In this document: in pieces, positions 1 to 7,253 of the stretch | How positions within the stretch are numbered: position 1 is the stretch's first letter | Layout: every line of letters starts with the position of its first letter | DNA from: an uncultured Methanobrevibacter sp. | GTDB lineage: Archaea > Methanobacteriota > Methanobacteria > Methanobacteriales > Methanobacteriaceae | NCBI GenBank assembly: GCA_902795935.1 | Contig: CADBMS010000097.1 | Location: 1-12,572 of the forward strand | DNA length: 12,572 nucleotides | Direction: 5' to 3' | Position numbers and translations under genes: made by a program | The notes under the pieces: generated by a model | The model's database searches: none | What the model saw: the letters and a program-made list of their open reading frames with translations, nothing else | What the model was told of the DNA's origin: nothing

Positions 1-1
1 T

Positions 2-961
2 GAAGGCAAATCAGTACTATCAGTATTTAAAAGAAAAACAGATAACAAAAACACAGACAAAAAAGATGAAACATCTGAAAAAGAATCTAAAGGCATATTT
101 TCATTTATTCGTGAAAAAACTTTGAGTGAAGATGATCTTGAAGATATTTTATGGGAATTAGAAATGTCACTTTTAGAAAGTGATGTGGCATTAGAGGTTA
201 CTGAAAAAATTATTAATTCTGTTAAAGAAGATCTTGTTGGTAAACAAATTAAAAGAAGTAGTGATGTTTCGAAATATACAACTGATGCCTTAAAAAAAGC
301 AGTTACTACAATTTTAGATATTGAATCTAAGAATATAATGGATTTAATTAAAGATAAACAAGCTAAGAATGAACCATTAATTATTATGTTTGTAGGCATT
401 AATGGTACTGGTAAAACTACAACTATTGCTAAATTATCTACTCATTTTATTAATAAAGGATATACTCCAGTTATTGCTGCATCGGATACTTTTCGTGCAG
501 GTGCAATAGAACAAATTACTCACCATGCCAATAAAATTGGTGTTAAAATTATTAAACATAAAAAAGGAGCAGATCCTGCAGCTGTAGCTTATGATGCCGT
601 TGCACATGCTAAAGCTAAAGGTCGTGAACTTGTTTTTGTTGATACTGCTGGTAGAATGCAAACAAATAAAAACCTTATGGATGAAATGGCTAAAATTAAA
701 CGTGTTGTTTCTCCAGATTTAATATTATTTGTTGGAGATTCATTAACAGGTAATGATGTTGTTGAACAAGCTAGTAAATTTAATGAATCTGTTGGTTTAG
801 ACGGTATCATTCTCACTAAAGCAGATGCTGATTCTAAAGGCGGTGCTGCATTATCAATTGGATATGTTATTAAAACTCCAATTATGTATTTAGGTGTTGG
901 TCAAAGTTATGATGATTTAATGGAATTTAAACCGGAATGGATGATAAAACAATTGTTCTAA
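2..961 (+). CDS. ftsY: Signal recognition particle receptor FtsY (5' end outside window)
   Basis: This is the C-terminal 319 residues of FtsY, the SRP GTPase receptor. It docks SRP-ribosome complexes at the cytoplasmic membrane, using reciprocal GTP hydrolysis with Ffh/SRP54. The frame is open from base 2. Its first ~35 residues are Lys/Glu/Asp/Thr-rich, like an acidic A-domain tail. The helical N domain follows (about residues 36-115, with EDILWELEMSLLESDVALEV). Then comes the G domain: P-loop GINGTGKTTT (132-141), DTFRAGAIEQ, DTAGRM (from 214), TKADADSKGG (from 272) and the closing GVGQSYDDLMEF. A TTG at 122 is not the start, because matching N-domain sequence lies upstream of it. The gene converges on the tautomerase gene, with a hairpin between them. 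The family call is secure; the true start is not visible. Confidence 0.97.
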   Translation, partial: EGKSVLSVFKRKTDNKNTDKKDETSEKESKGIFSFIREKTLSEDDLEDILWELEMSLLESDVALEVTEKIINSVKEDLVGKQIKRSSDVSKYTTDALKKAVTTILDIESKNIMDLIKDKQAKNEPLIIMFVGINGTGKTTTIAKLSTHFINKGYTPVIAASDTFRAGAIEQITHHANKIGVKIIKHKKGADPAAVAYDAVAHAKAKGRELVFVDTAGRMQTNKNLMDEMAKIKRVVSPDLILFVGDSLTGNDVVEQASKFNESVGLDGIILTKADADSKGGAALSIGYVIKTPIMYLGVGQSYDDLMEFKPEWMIKQLF

Positions 962-1018
962 TATCCAAATTAACAAAATCTATTACTATTTCAATATTAA
1001 TATTAAAGAATATTTAAT

Positions 1019-1055
1019 ATGTGCTTATTTAATTAAAATGCTAAAATAAGCATAT
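1019..1055. terminator. Hairpin between convergent ftsY and tautomerase genes
   Basis: Arms TGCTTATTT (1022-1030) and AAATAAGCA (1044-1052) pair perfectly over 9 bp around a 13-nt loop. A G-U pair and two A-T pairs extend the stem outward. T-rich sequence follows on the plus strand (TTTATT at 1055-1060, ATTTTTATTT at 1069-1078). It sits about 60 bp past the ftsY stop and just past the stop of the opposing gene, so it could end or insulate both transcripts. Archaeal termination mainly needs T-runs, so the hairpin's role is inferred. Confidence 0.45.
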
Positions 1056-1082
1056 TTATTATAGAATTATTTTTATTTAAAT

Positions 1083-1274
1083 TCAATCTTTGTGCAATTC
1101 TGATAATGGAGTTCCACCTACACCAATATTTTCTGCATTATTTTCATGTATAATAATAGTGATAGTGTTTTCTGGTAAATTCATAATTCTAGCAGATTCT
1201 TTAGTTAACACTGTAATTAATTCATTTTTTTGTTCTTTATTTAAAATATTAGCTTCTATTTCTATAATTGGCAA
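1083..1274 (-). CDS. 4-oxalocrotonate tautomerase-superfamily protein (63 aa)
   Basis: This is a 63-residue protein of the 4-OT superfamily, whose small subunits form hexamers and use an N-terminal proline as general base. The start is TTG at 1274. It is supported by an AGGTGG ribosome binding site 4 nt upstream and by the MPIIEIEANI N-terminus, which leaves Pro1 after Met removal. Also typical are the EQKNELI helix and the C-terminal NIGVGGTPLSEL, matching the family's FGIGG loop. Aligned to the canonical enzyme, the two catalytic arginines (Arg11, Arg39) and Phe50 appear as Leu, Thr and Ile. The fold and Pro1 are kept but the classical 4-oxalocrotonate site is not, so the substrate is unknown. 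It has its own promoter region and is not in an operon with its neighbours. Confidence 0.85.
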   Translation of the reverse strand: MPIIEIEANILNKEQKNELITVLTKESARIMNLPENTITIIIHENNAENIGVGGTPLSELHKD

Positions 1275-1562
1275 ATAACCACCTTTTTATATTTAAGTAT
1301 TAAGAAATACTTTAAATTAAACCATTAATATATTTAATATGATTAATAACCGTAGTATTCTATTATTATTATTAATTTATAAATATTATTAATATAAATA
1401 ATTCTATATAAAGTTATTAAACATTATATTTTGTAAATATCTCGTTAATATGCTTAGTTTTAAAAAAAATTAATTAAAAAATCATTATTTTATTAAATAA
1501 GACATATAATTTAAGTTAATGCAAGTATATTCTGGATTATAGTGTAAAAAGGAGATTTTGTA
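1275..1562. promoter_or_regulatory. Divergent AT-rich promoter region, tautomerase (-) and dut (+)
   Basis: This 288-bp gap between divergent genes has no gene I can support. On the tautomerase side lies an inverted repeat, AAGTATT (1295-1301) and AATACTT (1306-1312), with a 4-nt loop. It is about 20 bp upstream of the TTG start and could be an operator or a leader hairpin. On the dut side, ATATAATTT (1504-1512) is a plausible TATA box that would place initiation near 1532-1538. An AGGAGAT-like site (AAGGAGAT, 1549-1556) lies 6 nt before the ATG at 1563. The middle (about 1320-1500) is nearly pure A/T with no recognisable structure. TATA assignment is weak in such AT-rich DNA. Confidence 0.4.
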
Positions 1563-2012
1563 ATGTTAGGTGAGAAGAAATTAAAAAAAATATTTCCTGA
1601 ATTTGAAGAAACAATAGAAGCATCAGGAATTGATTTAAAATTAGGTGAAGTATATGAACAAACTGGACCTGGTTCATTAATAGATAATACTAAAAACTTA
1701 CCCTCAATTAAAAAATTAGAAGGACCAATATATAAATTAGAATCAAAAAAAGCATATCTTATGTCCGTAGATAGGAAAATAAAAATACCTAAAGGATATA
1801 CTATGCTTTATTTACCTAGATCAACACTTTTAAGATCATTTTTATCAGTGCATACTGCTGTTGGGGATCCTGGTTTTCATGGGACTTTGCAGTTTATGGT
1901 TTATAATTATGGAGATTATGATTATACAATAAAGAAGGGTGAAAGGTTTGTTCAGGCTGTTGTTTTTAAAGTTGAAGGTTCTGGAGAATATAATGGGAGT
2001 TACCAAGAATAG
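1563..2012 (+). CDS. dut: dUTPase-like protein of the dCTP deaminase/dUTPase superfamily
   Basis: This is probably the archaeal dUTP nucleotidohydrolase, which hydrolyses dUTP to dUMP and pyrophosphate. That keeps uracil out of DNA and supplies dUMP for thymidylate synthesis. The 149-residue length fits trimeric dUTPases. Conserved motifs appear in order: SGIDLKLG (21-28), PRSTLLRS (85-92), TAVGDPGFHGTLQFMVYN (98-115), KKGERFVQAVVF (124-135) and the C-terminal YNGSYQ (143-148). In E. coli Dcd numbering the catalytic deaminase Glu138 lies ten residues after the motif Asp; here that position is Met112. This argues for a dUTPase without deaminase activity. A clear GGAG site precedes the ATG. The TPP-enzyme gene follows after 24 bp, so the two are probably co-transcribed, though no shared pathway is evident. 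Confidence 0.85.
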   Translation: MLGEKKLKKIFPEFEETIEASGIDLKLGEVYEQTGPGSLIDNTKNLPSIKKLEGPIYKLESKKAYLMSVDRKIKIPKGYTMLYLPRSTLLRSFLSVHTAVGDPGFHGTLQFMVYNYGDYDYTIKKGERFVQAVVFKVEGSGEYNGSYQE

Positions 2013-2036
2013 ATTATTATTAATGGATGGATTTTA

Positions 2037-3692
2037 ATGTCTAAAAAAAATAATGATTGTGCATCTATATTAGTGGATATTTTAGAAAAAAATGGAGTTT
2101 CCACAATTTTTGGTCATCCTGGAGAACAAATTTTAAGTTTATATGATAGTTTGAGGACATCTAAAATTAAACATGTTTTAGTTCGTCATGAACAAAGTGC
2201 TAGTCATGCTGCAGATGCATTTTCTCGTGCATCTGGAAATATGGGTGTTTGTTTATCTACAGCAGGTCCTGGAGCTATGAATTTAGTTATGGGTGTTGCT
2301 ACAGCATATAGGGATTCAGTGCCCATGTTAGTTATTACGGGTGATGTTCCTGTTGAAAAACATGGTACTGGTGCTTTTCAAGATATTGATATTTGTTCAA
2401 TTTTTGAAAATATTACTTATAAGTCATTTTATTGTAGTACTGCTAATGAAGCCGTTTTTAATTTGATTACTGCATTTAAATTGTTTAAAAATGGAGTTTA
2501 TGGACCCATACATATTAATTTACCTAAAGATGTTTTAGAATCCGAATTTAATGGTGAAATTCCTGAAATTAGTGTTGATTTAGATTTAGATGATAGTTTC
2601 GATTTAAAATCAGTTAAAGAATTAATTAATTCTGCAAAGCGCCCTTTAATCATTGCTGGTGCTGGAGTGGTTTGGAGTGATGCAATGTCAGAATTATATG
2701 ATTTTGTTAATAAAACAAATATACCTATTGCTACTACATATCCTGCTAAGGGAGTTATTCCAGAAAATGAAGATATTTGTTTAGGTCTTATTGGTACTCG
2801 TGGAAACCCAGGTGCTAATTTTGCTGGTGAAAATGCTGATTTGATTATTGGGTTGGGTCTTAGATTTTCAGAACGTACATCTGCAGGTATTGGAGATAAT
2901 ATTAATACAATTCATGTGAATATTAATCGAAATTCATTATGTGGAGATATTAATATTTGTATGAATGTTAAATCTTTTTTAAATACTTTAAATGTTGAAG
3001 ATATCTCTTGTGATTGTGGTGAATGGTTTAGTCAGCTGCAAAAATATCGTTTTGATTACCAAGATTATAATAAAGTTAATTTTTATTATGCAGAGTATCC
3101 TATTAAGCCACAGCAAGCTATACGTGAAGTTTTGAATAGTAATAAATTTAAAGATTTTACTATTGTTAATGATGCGGGTTCACATACTACTTGGCTTACT
3201 TTGTATAAAGAATGTAAGCGCCCTCGTAGTTTAATATTTTCTGGTGGATTTGGGTCTATGGGTTATGGTTTACCTGCTGCAATTGGTGTTTCTTTTGCAA
3301 GACATGGTGAACCTGTTTTATTGGTTGTAGGTGATGGTGCTTTTCAAATGAATTCTCAAGAATTAGTTACTATTCGTAAGTATCGTTTACCTATTATTAT
3401 TTGTATGATTAATAATGATGCATTACGTATTGTTAAACAGTGGCAAATAGCCAGTTATGGTGAATCTTATGAAACAGATTTAGATGTTAATCCTAATTTT
3501 GAAAAATTGGTTAAATTATATAATATTGATTATATTGAGGCTTTTACTGCAGGTGATGTGTATATGGCAACTAAAAAAGCTATGGGTAAGAAAAGAGCTT
3601 GTTTGATTAATATTTTTGTTGATAAAAATATTGATATTCCATTGCCAAATAGCGGTGATAAACTTGATGAAGGTTTAAGTCATATTATTTAA
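2037..3692 (+). CDS. Acetolactate-synthase-like TPP-dependent enzyme (IlvB paralogue)
   Basis: This is a 551-residue thiamine-diphosphate enzyme resembling the catalytic subunit of acetohydroxyacid synthase, which condenses pyruvate with pyruvate or 2-oxobutyrate in branched-chain amino acid synthesis. The N-terminal PYR domain has FGHPGEQ (25-31) and the activating glutamate E52 in RHEQSASHAADAFSR. The middle domain spans roughly 190-340. The C-terminal PP domain has the TPP/Mg motif GDG (432-434) to NN (459-460). The substrate-site Trp of acetolactate synthases (KQWQ, W469) and the Arg of the R-F-x-x-R segment (R280) are both present. No small regulatory subunit gene (ilvN) lies nearby, and the gene sits behind dut. 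It may therefore be a second, unlinked paralogue of unknown substrate rather than the main IlvB. A SD-like GGATGG lies just before the ATG. Confidence 0.85.
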   Translation: MSKKNNDCASILVDILEKNGVSTIFGHPGEQILSLYDSLRTSKIKHVLVRHEQSASHAADAFSRASGNMGVCLSTAGPGAMNLVMGVATAYRDSVPMLVITGDVPVEKHGTGAFQDIDICSIFENITYKSFYCSTANEAVFNLITAFKLFKNGVYGPIHINLPKDVLESEFNGEIPEISVDLDLDDSFDLKSVKELINSAKRPLIIAGAGVVWSDAMSELYDFVNKTNIPIATTYPAKGVIPENEDICLGLIGTRGNPGANFAGENADLIIGLGLRFSERTSAGIGDNINTIHVNINRNSLCGDINICMNVKSFLNTLNVEDISCDCGEWFSQLQKYRFDYQDYNKVNFYYAEYPIKPQQAIREVLNSNKFKDFTIVNDAGSHTTWLTLYKECKRPRSLIFSGGFGSMGYGLPAAIGVSFARHGEPVLLVVGDGAFQMNSQELVTIRKYRLPIIICMINNDALRIVKQWQIASYGESYETDLDVNPNFEKLVKLYNIDYIEAFTAGDVYMATKKAMGKKRACLINIFVDKNIDIPLPNSGDKLDEGLSHII

Positions 3693-3792
3693 ATAATATG
3701 ATTTTTTTAATTTTCTGTTTGAAAATAAGAATTAAGAAAAAAAGAATTGATGAACTATTTAAAAAAAAAGTAAAAAATAAGGGATTAATACC
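3693..3792. terminator. Bidirectional T-rich terminator region between convergent genes
   Basis: These 100 bp separate the 3' ends of the TPP-enzyme gene (+) and the aminotransferase gene (-). On the plus strand a T7 run follows within 20 bp of the stop (GATTTTTTTAATTTT, from 3701). On the minus strand an A-run of nine at about 3761-3769 and further A-runs read as U-tracts. T-runs downstream of stops are the usual archaeal termination signal. No strong hairpin was seen. Confidence 0.45.
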
Positions 3793-4941
3793 TTATTGAT
3801 TTAAATAAGTTTTTTGGATAGAAGCAACACCACTACCTAACTCAACATCTAAACCTAACTCATACATTGTCATTTCTAATGAAGATATTGCAGTGATTAA
3901 CTCTGTTTGTGTAGTATTACCCATATGACCAATACGGAAAATATTTCCTTTAAGATGGTCTTGTCCACCAGCTAATTCTACATTATATTTATTCCTCATA
4001 GTTCCACGTAATTGTTTATCAGATATTCCCTCAGGCATACGTACTGCAGTTACAGTGGTTGAAGAAACATCTTCATCTGGGAATAATTCTAAACCTAAAG
4101 CATTAATAGCATTACGTGTAGCTTTAGCTGCTAATTTATGTCTTAATATACGATTATCCAAACCTTCTTCCATTATAATTTTTAATGCTTCATTCATAGC
4201 ATACATTAATGAAACAGATGGTGTATAAGGTGTTTCAGGAGGATTACTATTTCCACTTTTTCTTATTTTCTTTAAATTTAAATAATATGTTTTAGATTCA
4301 GTATTTTCAACTACTTTCCATGCATCTTCACTTAAAGTAATTGCTGCCATACCTGGAGGTGCTGCTATACATTTTTGTGAACCAGTTACACAGATATCAA
4401 TGCCATATTTATCTACTTCAACATCATCTCCAGCTAATGAAGAAACAGTATCCACTACATACAATGCATCATAGTTTTTCATAATTTTTCCGATTTCTTT
4501 TATAGGATTTGCTACACCAGTAGAAGTTTCATTGTGAACTAGAGAAATGGCCTTAATTTGATCATCATCATCTAAAATTTCTTTAATATCTTTAGGATTA
4601 ACTCCAGTACCCCATTCAACATCTAAAACTTTAGATTGGCCTTCAAATGCATCGACAATTTGTGAAAATCTTTGACCAAATTTACCACCAACAACATTTA
4701 AAATTTTATCATCACGATTCAAAATATTTGCCATAGCAGCTTCCATGGCCGCAGTTCCAGAACCAGTTAAAATATATGCTGGATTATCAGTTTTAAATAC
4801 ATCAGCCATCATTTCACTGGATTCTTTTAAAATTTCACCAAAAATTGCACTACGGTGATTAACTATATTTTTAGACATTGCTTTAAGAACCCTAGGTGCA
4901 ACACTAGTTGGACCTGGAATCATTAGTAACATATCATCCAT
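3793..4941 (-). CDS. Class V PLP aminotransferase (alanine-glyoxylate / serine-pyruvate type)
   Basis: This is a 382-residue fold-type I, class V aminotransferase of the alanine-glyoxylate/serine-pyruvate group. Visible hallmarks are MIPGPT (7-12), NHRS (28-31), GSGTAAMEA (60-68), the PLP-ring Asp164 in VVDTVSS, the Schiff-base Lys190 in TGSQK, and a carboxylate-binding Arg336 in FRIGHMG. Members in hydrogenotrophic methanogens have been linked to broad aspartate/phosphoserine transamination, so serine synthesis is a plausible role. The substrate cannot be read from sequence. The start is ATG at 4941: a perfect GGAGGT lies 9 nt upstream and the family N-terminus begins here. A longer in-frame ATG at 5010 has no ribosome binding site and would add 23 non-homologous residues. 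The gene converges on the TPP-enzyme gene and diverges from mptE. Confidence 0.92.
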   Translation of the reverse strand: MDDMLLMIPGPTSVAPRVLKAMSKNIVNHRSAIFGEILKESSEMMADVFKTDNPAYILTGSGTAAMEAAMANILNRDDKILNVVGGKFGQRFSQIVDAFEGQSKVLDVEWGTGVNPKDIKEILDDDDQIKAISLVHNETSTGVANPIKEIGKIMKNYDALYVVDTVSSLAGDDVEVDKYGIDICVTGSQKCIAAPPGMAAITLSEDAWKVVENTESKTYYLNLKKIRKSGNSNPPETPYTPSVSLMYAMNEALKIIMEEGLDNRILRHKLAAKATRNAINALGLELFPDEDVSSTTVTAVRMPEGISDKQLRGTMRNKYNVELAGGQDHLKGNIFRIGHMGNTTQTELITAISSLEMTMYELGLDVELGSGVASIQKTYLNQ

Positions 4942-4950
4942 TCTTAAAAA

Positions 4951-4956
4951 ACCTCC
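4951..4956 (-). promoter_or_regulatory. Shine-Dalgarno GGAGGT deciding the aminotransferase start
   Basis: ACCTCC on the plus strand reads GGAGGT on the coding strand, 9 nt before the ATG at 4941. It fixes the downstream start over the in-frame ATG at 5010. Confidence 0.8.
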
Positions 4957-5010
4957 AAATAAAAAAAATATCCTTTTATAAATTTGATTATTTTTAAATT
5001 CATTTAACAT

Positions 5011-5159
5011 TATTTTTTTATAAAAAATATAATGCTATTATATAATAGTAAAATTTTTATAACTTAAAAACTTTATCACATCAAAAATTTTGAAAATAAA
5101 ACAATAATACATTGAATAAATATGATTATTTTTATTAATAATCAAAACATAGTATTAAT
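5011..5159. promoter_or_regulatory. Divergent promoter region, aminotransferase (-) and mptE (+)
   Basis: This 149-bp AT-rich region, with the aminotransferase leader (4942-5010), serves both divergent genes. It holds a perfect 14-bp palindrome CTATTATATAATAG (5035-5048), a possible operator or coincidental TATA symmetry. For mptE, a TATA-like TTTATTAATAAT near 5130-5141 lies about 25 bp before the ATG, and no Shine-Dalgarno is present. That arrangement suggests a leaderless mptE transcript. For the minus strand, TTTATAAAAAAATA at about 5012-5025 is a candidate TATA box. All box calls are tentative. Confidence 0.35.
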
Positions 5160-5882
5160 ATGAACTTTGAAACTTGGATTCATTGGTATGAAGATATACT
5201 TCAATCATTTGGATTTAAAAAAGAAGATGATGAATTATCTGCAAAATATTTAGATGAATTTCTAGAAAAACATAGCGAAACTAAAATAGAACTTGAAGAT
5301 TTACCTTATAAAGAGAATATGATTATTTTTGGAGCAGGACCATCCCTAAAAAAGCATATCACATACTTAAAGAAAACAAATAAAATAGAAGATTCATTAT
5401 TAATCACTGCTGATGGAGCTACAACTGCATTATTAGAAGAAAACATCATACCAGATATTATAGTAACTGATTTAGATGGTAAAATAGAAGATTTATTAAA
5501 AGCTAATCAAAAAAAATCATGCTTAGTTGTACATGCTCATGGAAATAATTTAGATACATTAAAAAAGAATTTATACAACTTAAAAAATATTATTGGAACT
5601 ACACAAAGTATACCTTTAGATAATGTATATAATTTTGGAGGATTTACTGATGGTGATCGTGCAGTGTATTTAGCTGTTGAATTAAAGGCTAAAACAATTA
5701 TATTAGCAGGTATGGATTTTGGAACTATTGTAACTAAATATTCTAGACCTGATTTAAGTGATAATTTAGGTTTAGCAGACGATATTAAAAAATTAAAGTT
5801 AAAATATGCTGAAGAATTAATTGATTGGGTTAAAGAAAATGAAAGTGTTAATATAATTAATTTAATAGATGAAAATGTATAA
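5160..5882 (+). CDS. mptE: 6-hydroxymethyl-7,8-dihydropterin pyrophosphokinase MptE (DUF115 family)
   Basis: This 240-residue protein matches archaeal MptE. The enzyme transfers pyrophosphate from ATP to 6-hydroxymethyl-7,8-dihydropterin in methanopterin synthesis and replaces bacterial FolK, to which it is unrelated. DUF115 motifs are seen in order: IIFGAGPSL (55-63), ITADGATTALLE (82-93), IPDIIVTDLDG (97-107), VVHAHGNN (123-130), NFGGFTDGDRA (158-168) and ILAGMDFG (181-188). Methanopterin is the C1 carrier of methanogenesis, so the gene agrees with a methanogen host. The ATG is not preceded by a ribosome binding site and is likely leaderless. cdc6 follows after 54 bp on the same strand with its own SD, so read-through co-expression is possible. 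Confidence 0.93.
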   Translation: MNFETWIHWYEDILQSFGFKKEDDELSAKYLDEFLEKHSETKIELEDLPYKENMIIFGAGPSLKKHITYLKKTNKIEDSLLITADGATTALLEENIIPDIIVTDLDGKIEDLLKANQKKSCLVVHAHGNNLDTLKKNLYNLKNIIGTTQSIPLDNVYNFGGFTDGDRAVYLAVELKAKTIILAGMDFGTIVTKYSRPDLSDNLGLADDIKKLKLKYAEELIDWVKENESVNIINLIDENV

Positions 5883-5936
5883 TACTATTAATTATAATTT
5901 AAAGTTTTAAAATATTTACTTAATAGGAGAGAAATA

Positions 5937-7082
5937 ATGGATAGAAATGAAAATACTCCTAGATTAAATATTGAAGATATTTTATTATTTGATGAAACTC
6001 TTTTTAGAGATTCAACTGCATTTGATCCAGCATATATACCTGAAGACTATAAATATCGTGATGCACAAATGGGTGCATTAGCTATGTGTATTAGGCCTGC
6101 ATTAAAAAAAGGTAAACCAAGTAATGCAGTTATTTTAGGACCATGTGCTAGTGGAAAAACTACAGCTATTAAAAAAATATTTGAATTAGTAGAAAAAAAT
6201 TCTAATAAAGTTGTTTGCTGCCATGTGAATTGTCAAACAAATAATACTCCATTTTCAATAATTTCACAAATTCATCAAAAAGTTATTGGTTTTAAACCAC
6301 CCCAAACAGGATCTCCTTTAACTAAAGCATATGATTCCGTAATGAATAAATTATCTGAAAATGAAAAAGCACTTGTTGTTGCACTAGATGATGTTCAATA
6401 CTTATTCCAAAGAAACCATGCCAATACTGTGTTTTATGATATTTTAAAAGCTCATGAAACCTACCCTAACGTTAAAACTAGTGTTTTTGCAATAGTGTCT
6501 GAAATTGAATTCAGATATTTATTAGATAAAAGTGTTAATTCAGTTTTTATTCCTCAAGAAATTGTTTTTCAACCATATACTCATAATGAAATTTCTAATA
6601 TTTTAAATGATAGAGTTCGTATTGGGTTTTATCCAAATGTTATTTCAGAAGAAGTAGTAGATGAAATTATAGATACTACATCTGAAATAGGTGATTTAAG
6701 AGTTGGTATTAATTTATTACGTCTTTGTGGCAATATTGCTGAAAGTGAAGCTTCAAAAAAAATAACTATTACTCATTTAGAACAAGCAATGAATGAATCA
6801 GAAGATATAGGCCTAAATTCTATTTTAAAGGGTTTAACAAATAAAGAAAGACTTGTTTTAAAATATATCAGTATGATTGATGAAACCTATACTGCAGGAG
6901 AGTTATTTGAATATATTACAGAAAAAGAAAAAATTAGTTATGCTACTTATGATAGGGCGTTAAATAAATTAGAATTTTTACGTTTAATTGATTTAAATTT
7001 TACAGGTAAAGGTAAAGTGGGAAATTCTAGACTGATTACATTAAGATTCAGTCCAGAACAAATCAATAATTGCCTGATTTAA
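5937..7082 (+). CDS. cdc6: Orc1/Cdc6 family replication initiator
   Basis: This 381-residue AAA+ initiator would bind origin DNA and help load MCM. The N-terminal segment has the family pattern LFRDSTAFDPAYIPEDYKYRDAQ (23-44). Then follow Walker A GPCASGKTT (68-76), Walker B VVALDDVQ (D151, D152), sensor 2 GDLR (252-255) and a C-terminal winged helix (about 300-381). Two details are unusual. Walker A is GPCASGKT, not the common GxxGTGKT. Walker B reads DD rather than DE, so the catalytic Glu is Asp. It may be a divergent paralogue (Cdc6-2-like) with weak ATPase. An AGGAGA site lies 7 nt before the ATG. Archaeal origins often lie next to such genes, and the intergenic region just downstream holds an unusual inverted repeat. 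Confidence 0.92.
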   Translation: MDRNENTPRLNIEDILLFDETLFRDSTAFDPAYIPEDYKYRDAQMGALAMCIRPALKKGKPSNAVILGPCASGKTTAIKKIFELVEKNSNKVVCCHVNCQTNNTPFSIISQIHQKVIGFKPPQTGSPLTKAYDSVMNKLSENEKALVVALDDVQYLFQRNHANTVFYDILKAHETYPNVKTSVFAIVSEIEFRYLLDKSVNSVFIPQEIVFQPYTHNEISNILNDRVRIGFYPNVISEEVVDEIIDTTSEIGDLRVGINLLRLCGNIAESEASKKITITHLEQAMNESEDIGLNSILKGLTNKERLVLKYISMIDETYTAGELFEYITEKEKISYATYDRALNKLEFLRLIDLNFTGKGKVGNSRLITLRFSPEQINNCLI

Positions 7083-7152
7083 TCAATTAATTATTTCATT
7101 AAGGTTAATAGTATATACATCTAAAAATTACTGAGCATTAACTATTTTATAT

Positions 7153-7253
7153 TAAATTCATTGTTAAAAATGGAGGCGAATAAAAAACAGTTTATGAGTT
7201 GAATTAAACTGATTAATTTTTAACATAATTCATATAATTTAACAATGAATTTA
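7153..7253. repeat. 101-bp interrupted inverted-repeat element downstream of cdc6
   Basis: TAAATTCATTGTTAAA (7153-7168) and its exact complement TTTAACAATGAATTTA (7238-7253) form 16-bp perfect arms around 69 bp. Inside are a second perfect 7-bp stem, CAGTTTA/TAAACTG (7188-7194 and 7205-7211), and GTTAAAAAT/ATTTTTAAC (7163-7171 and 7216-7224), which competes with the outer arm. A lone GGAGG (7172-7176) has no start codon at usable distance. The right arm overlaps the stop of the small minus-strand gene. Candidates are an origin-associated Cdc6 binding array, a structured RNA, or the small gene's terminator. I could not match it to a known ORB sequence. Confidence 0.6.

Noticed and set aside
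434..816. Open frames on the minus strand inside ftsY
   Set aside because: They lie fully within the ftsY G domain, overlap each other in different frames and have no ribosome binding site; they are shadows of the real gene.
1090..1278. Plus-strand frame of 62 residues over the tautomerase gene
   Set aside because: It is antisense to the better supported gene, which has a Shine-Dalgarno, Pro1 and family motifs; its hydrophobic look comes from the AT-rich complement.
1320..1500. Dense A/T sequence searched for a small RNA or a second origin
   Set aside because: No stable stem, repeat series or gene signal stands out from base composition.
3711..3727. TTCTGTTTGAAA-like sequence resembling a methanogen minimal origin-recognition box
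   Set aside because: The match is partial and single, it lies in an AT-rich terminator gap, and it is 2.2 kb from cdc6; I recall the consensus only roughly.
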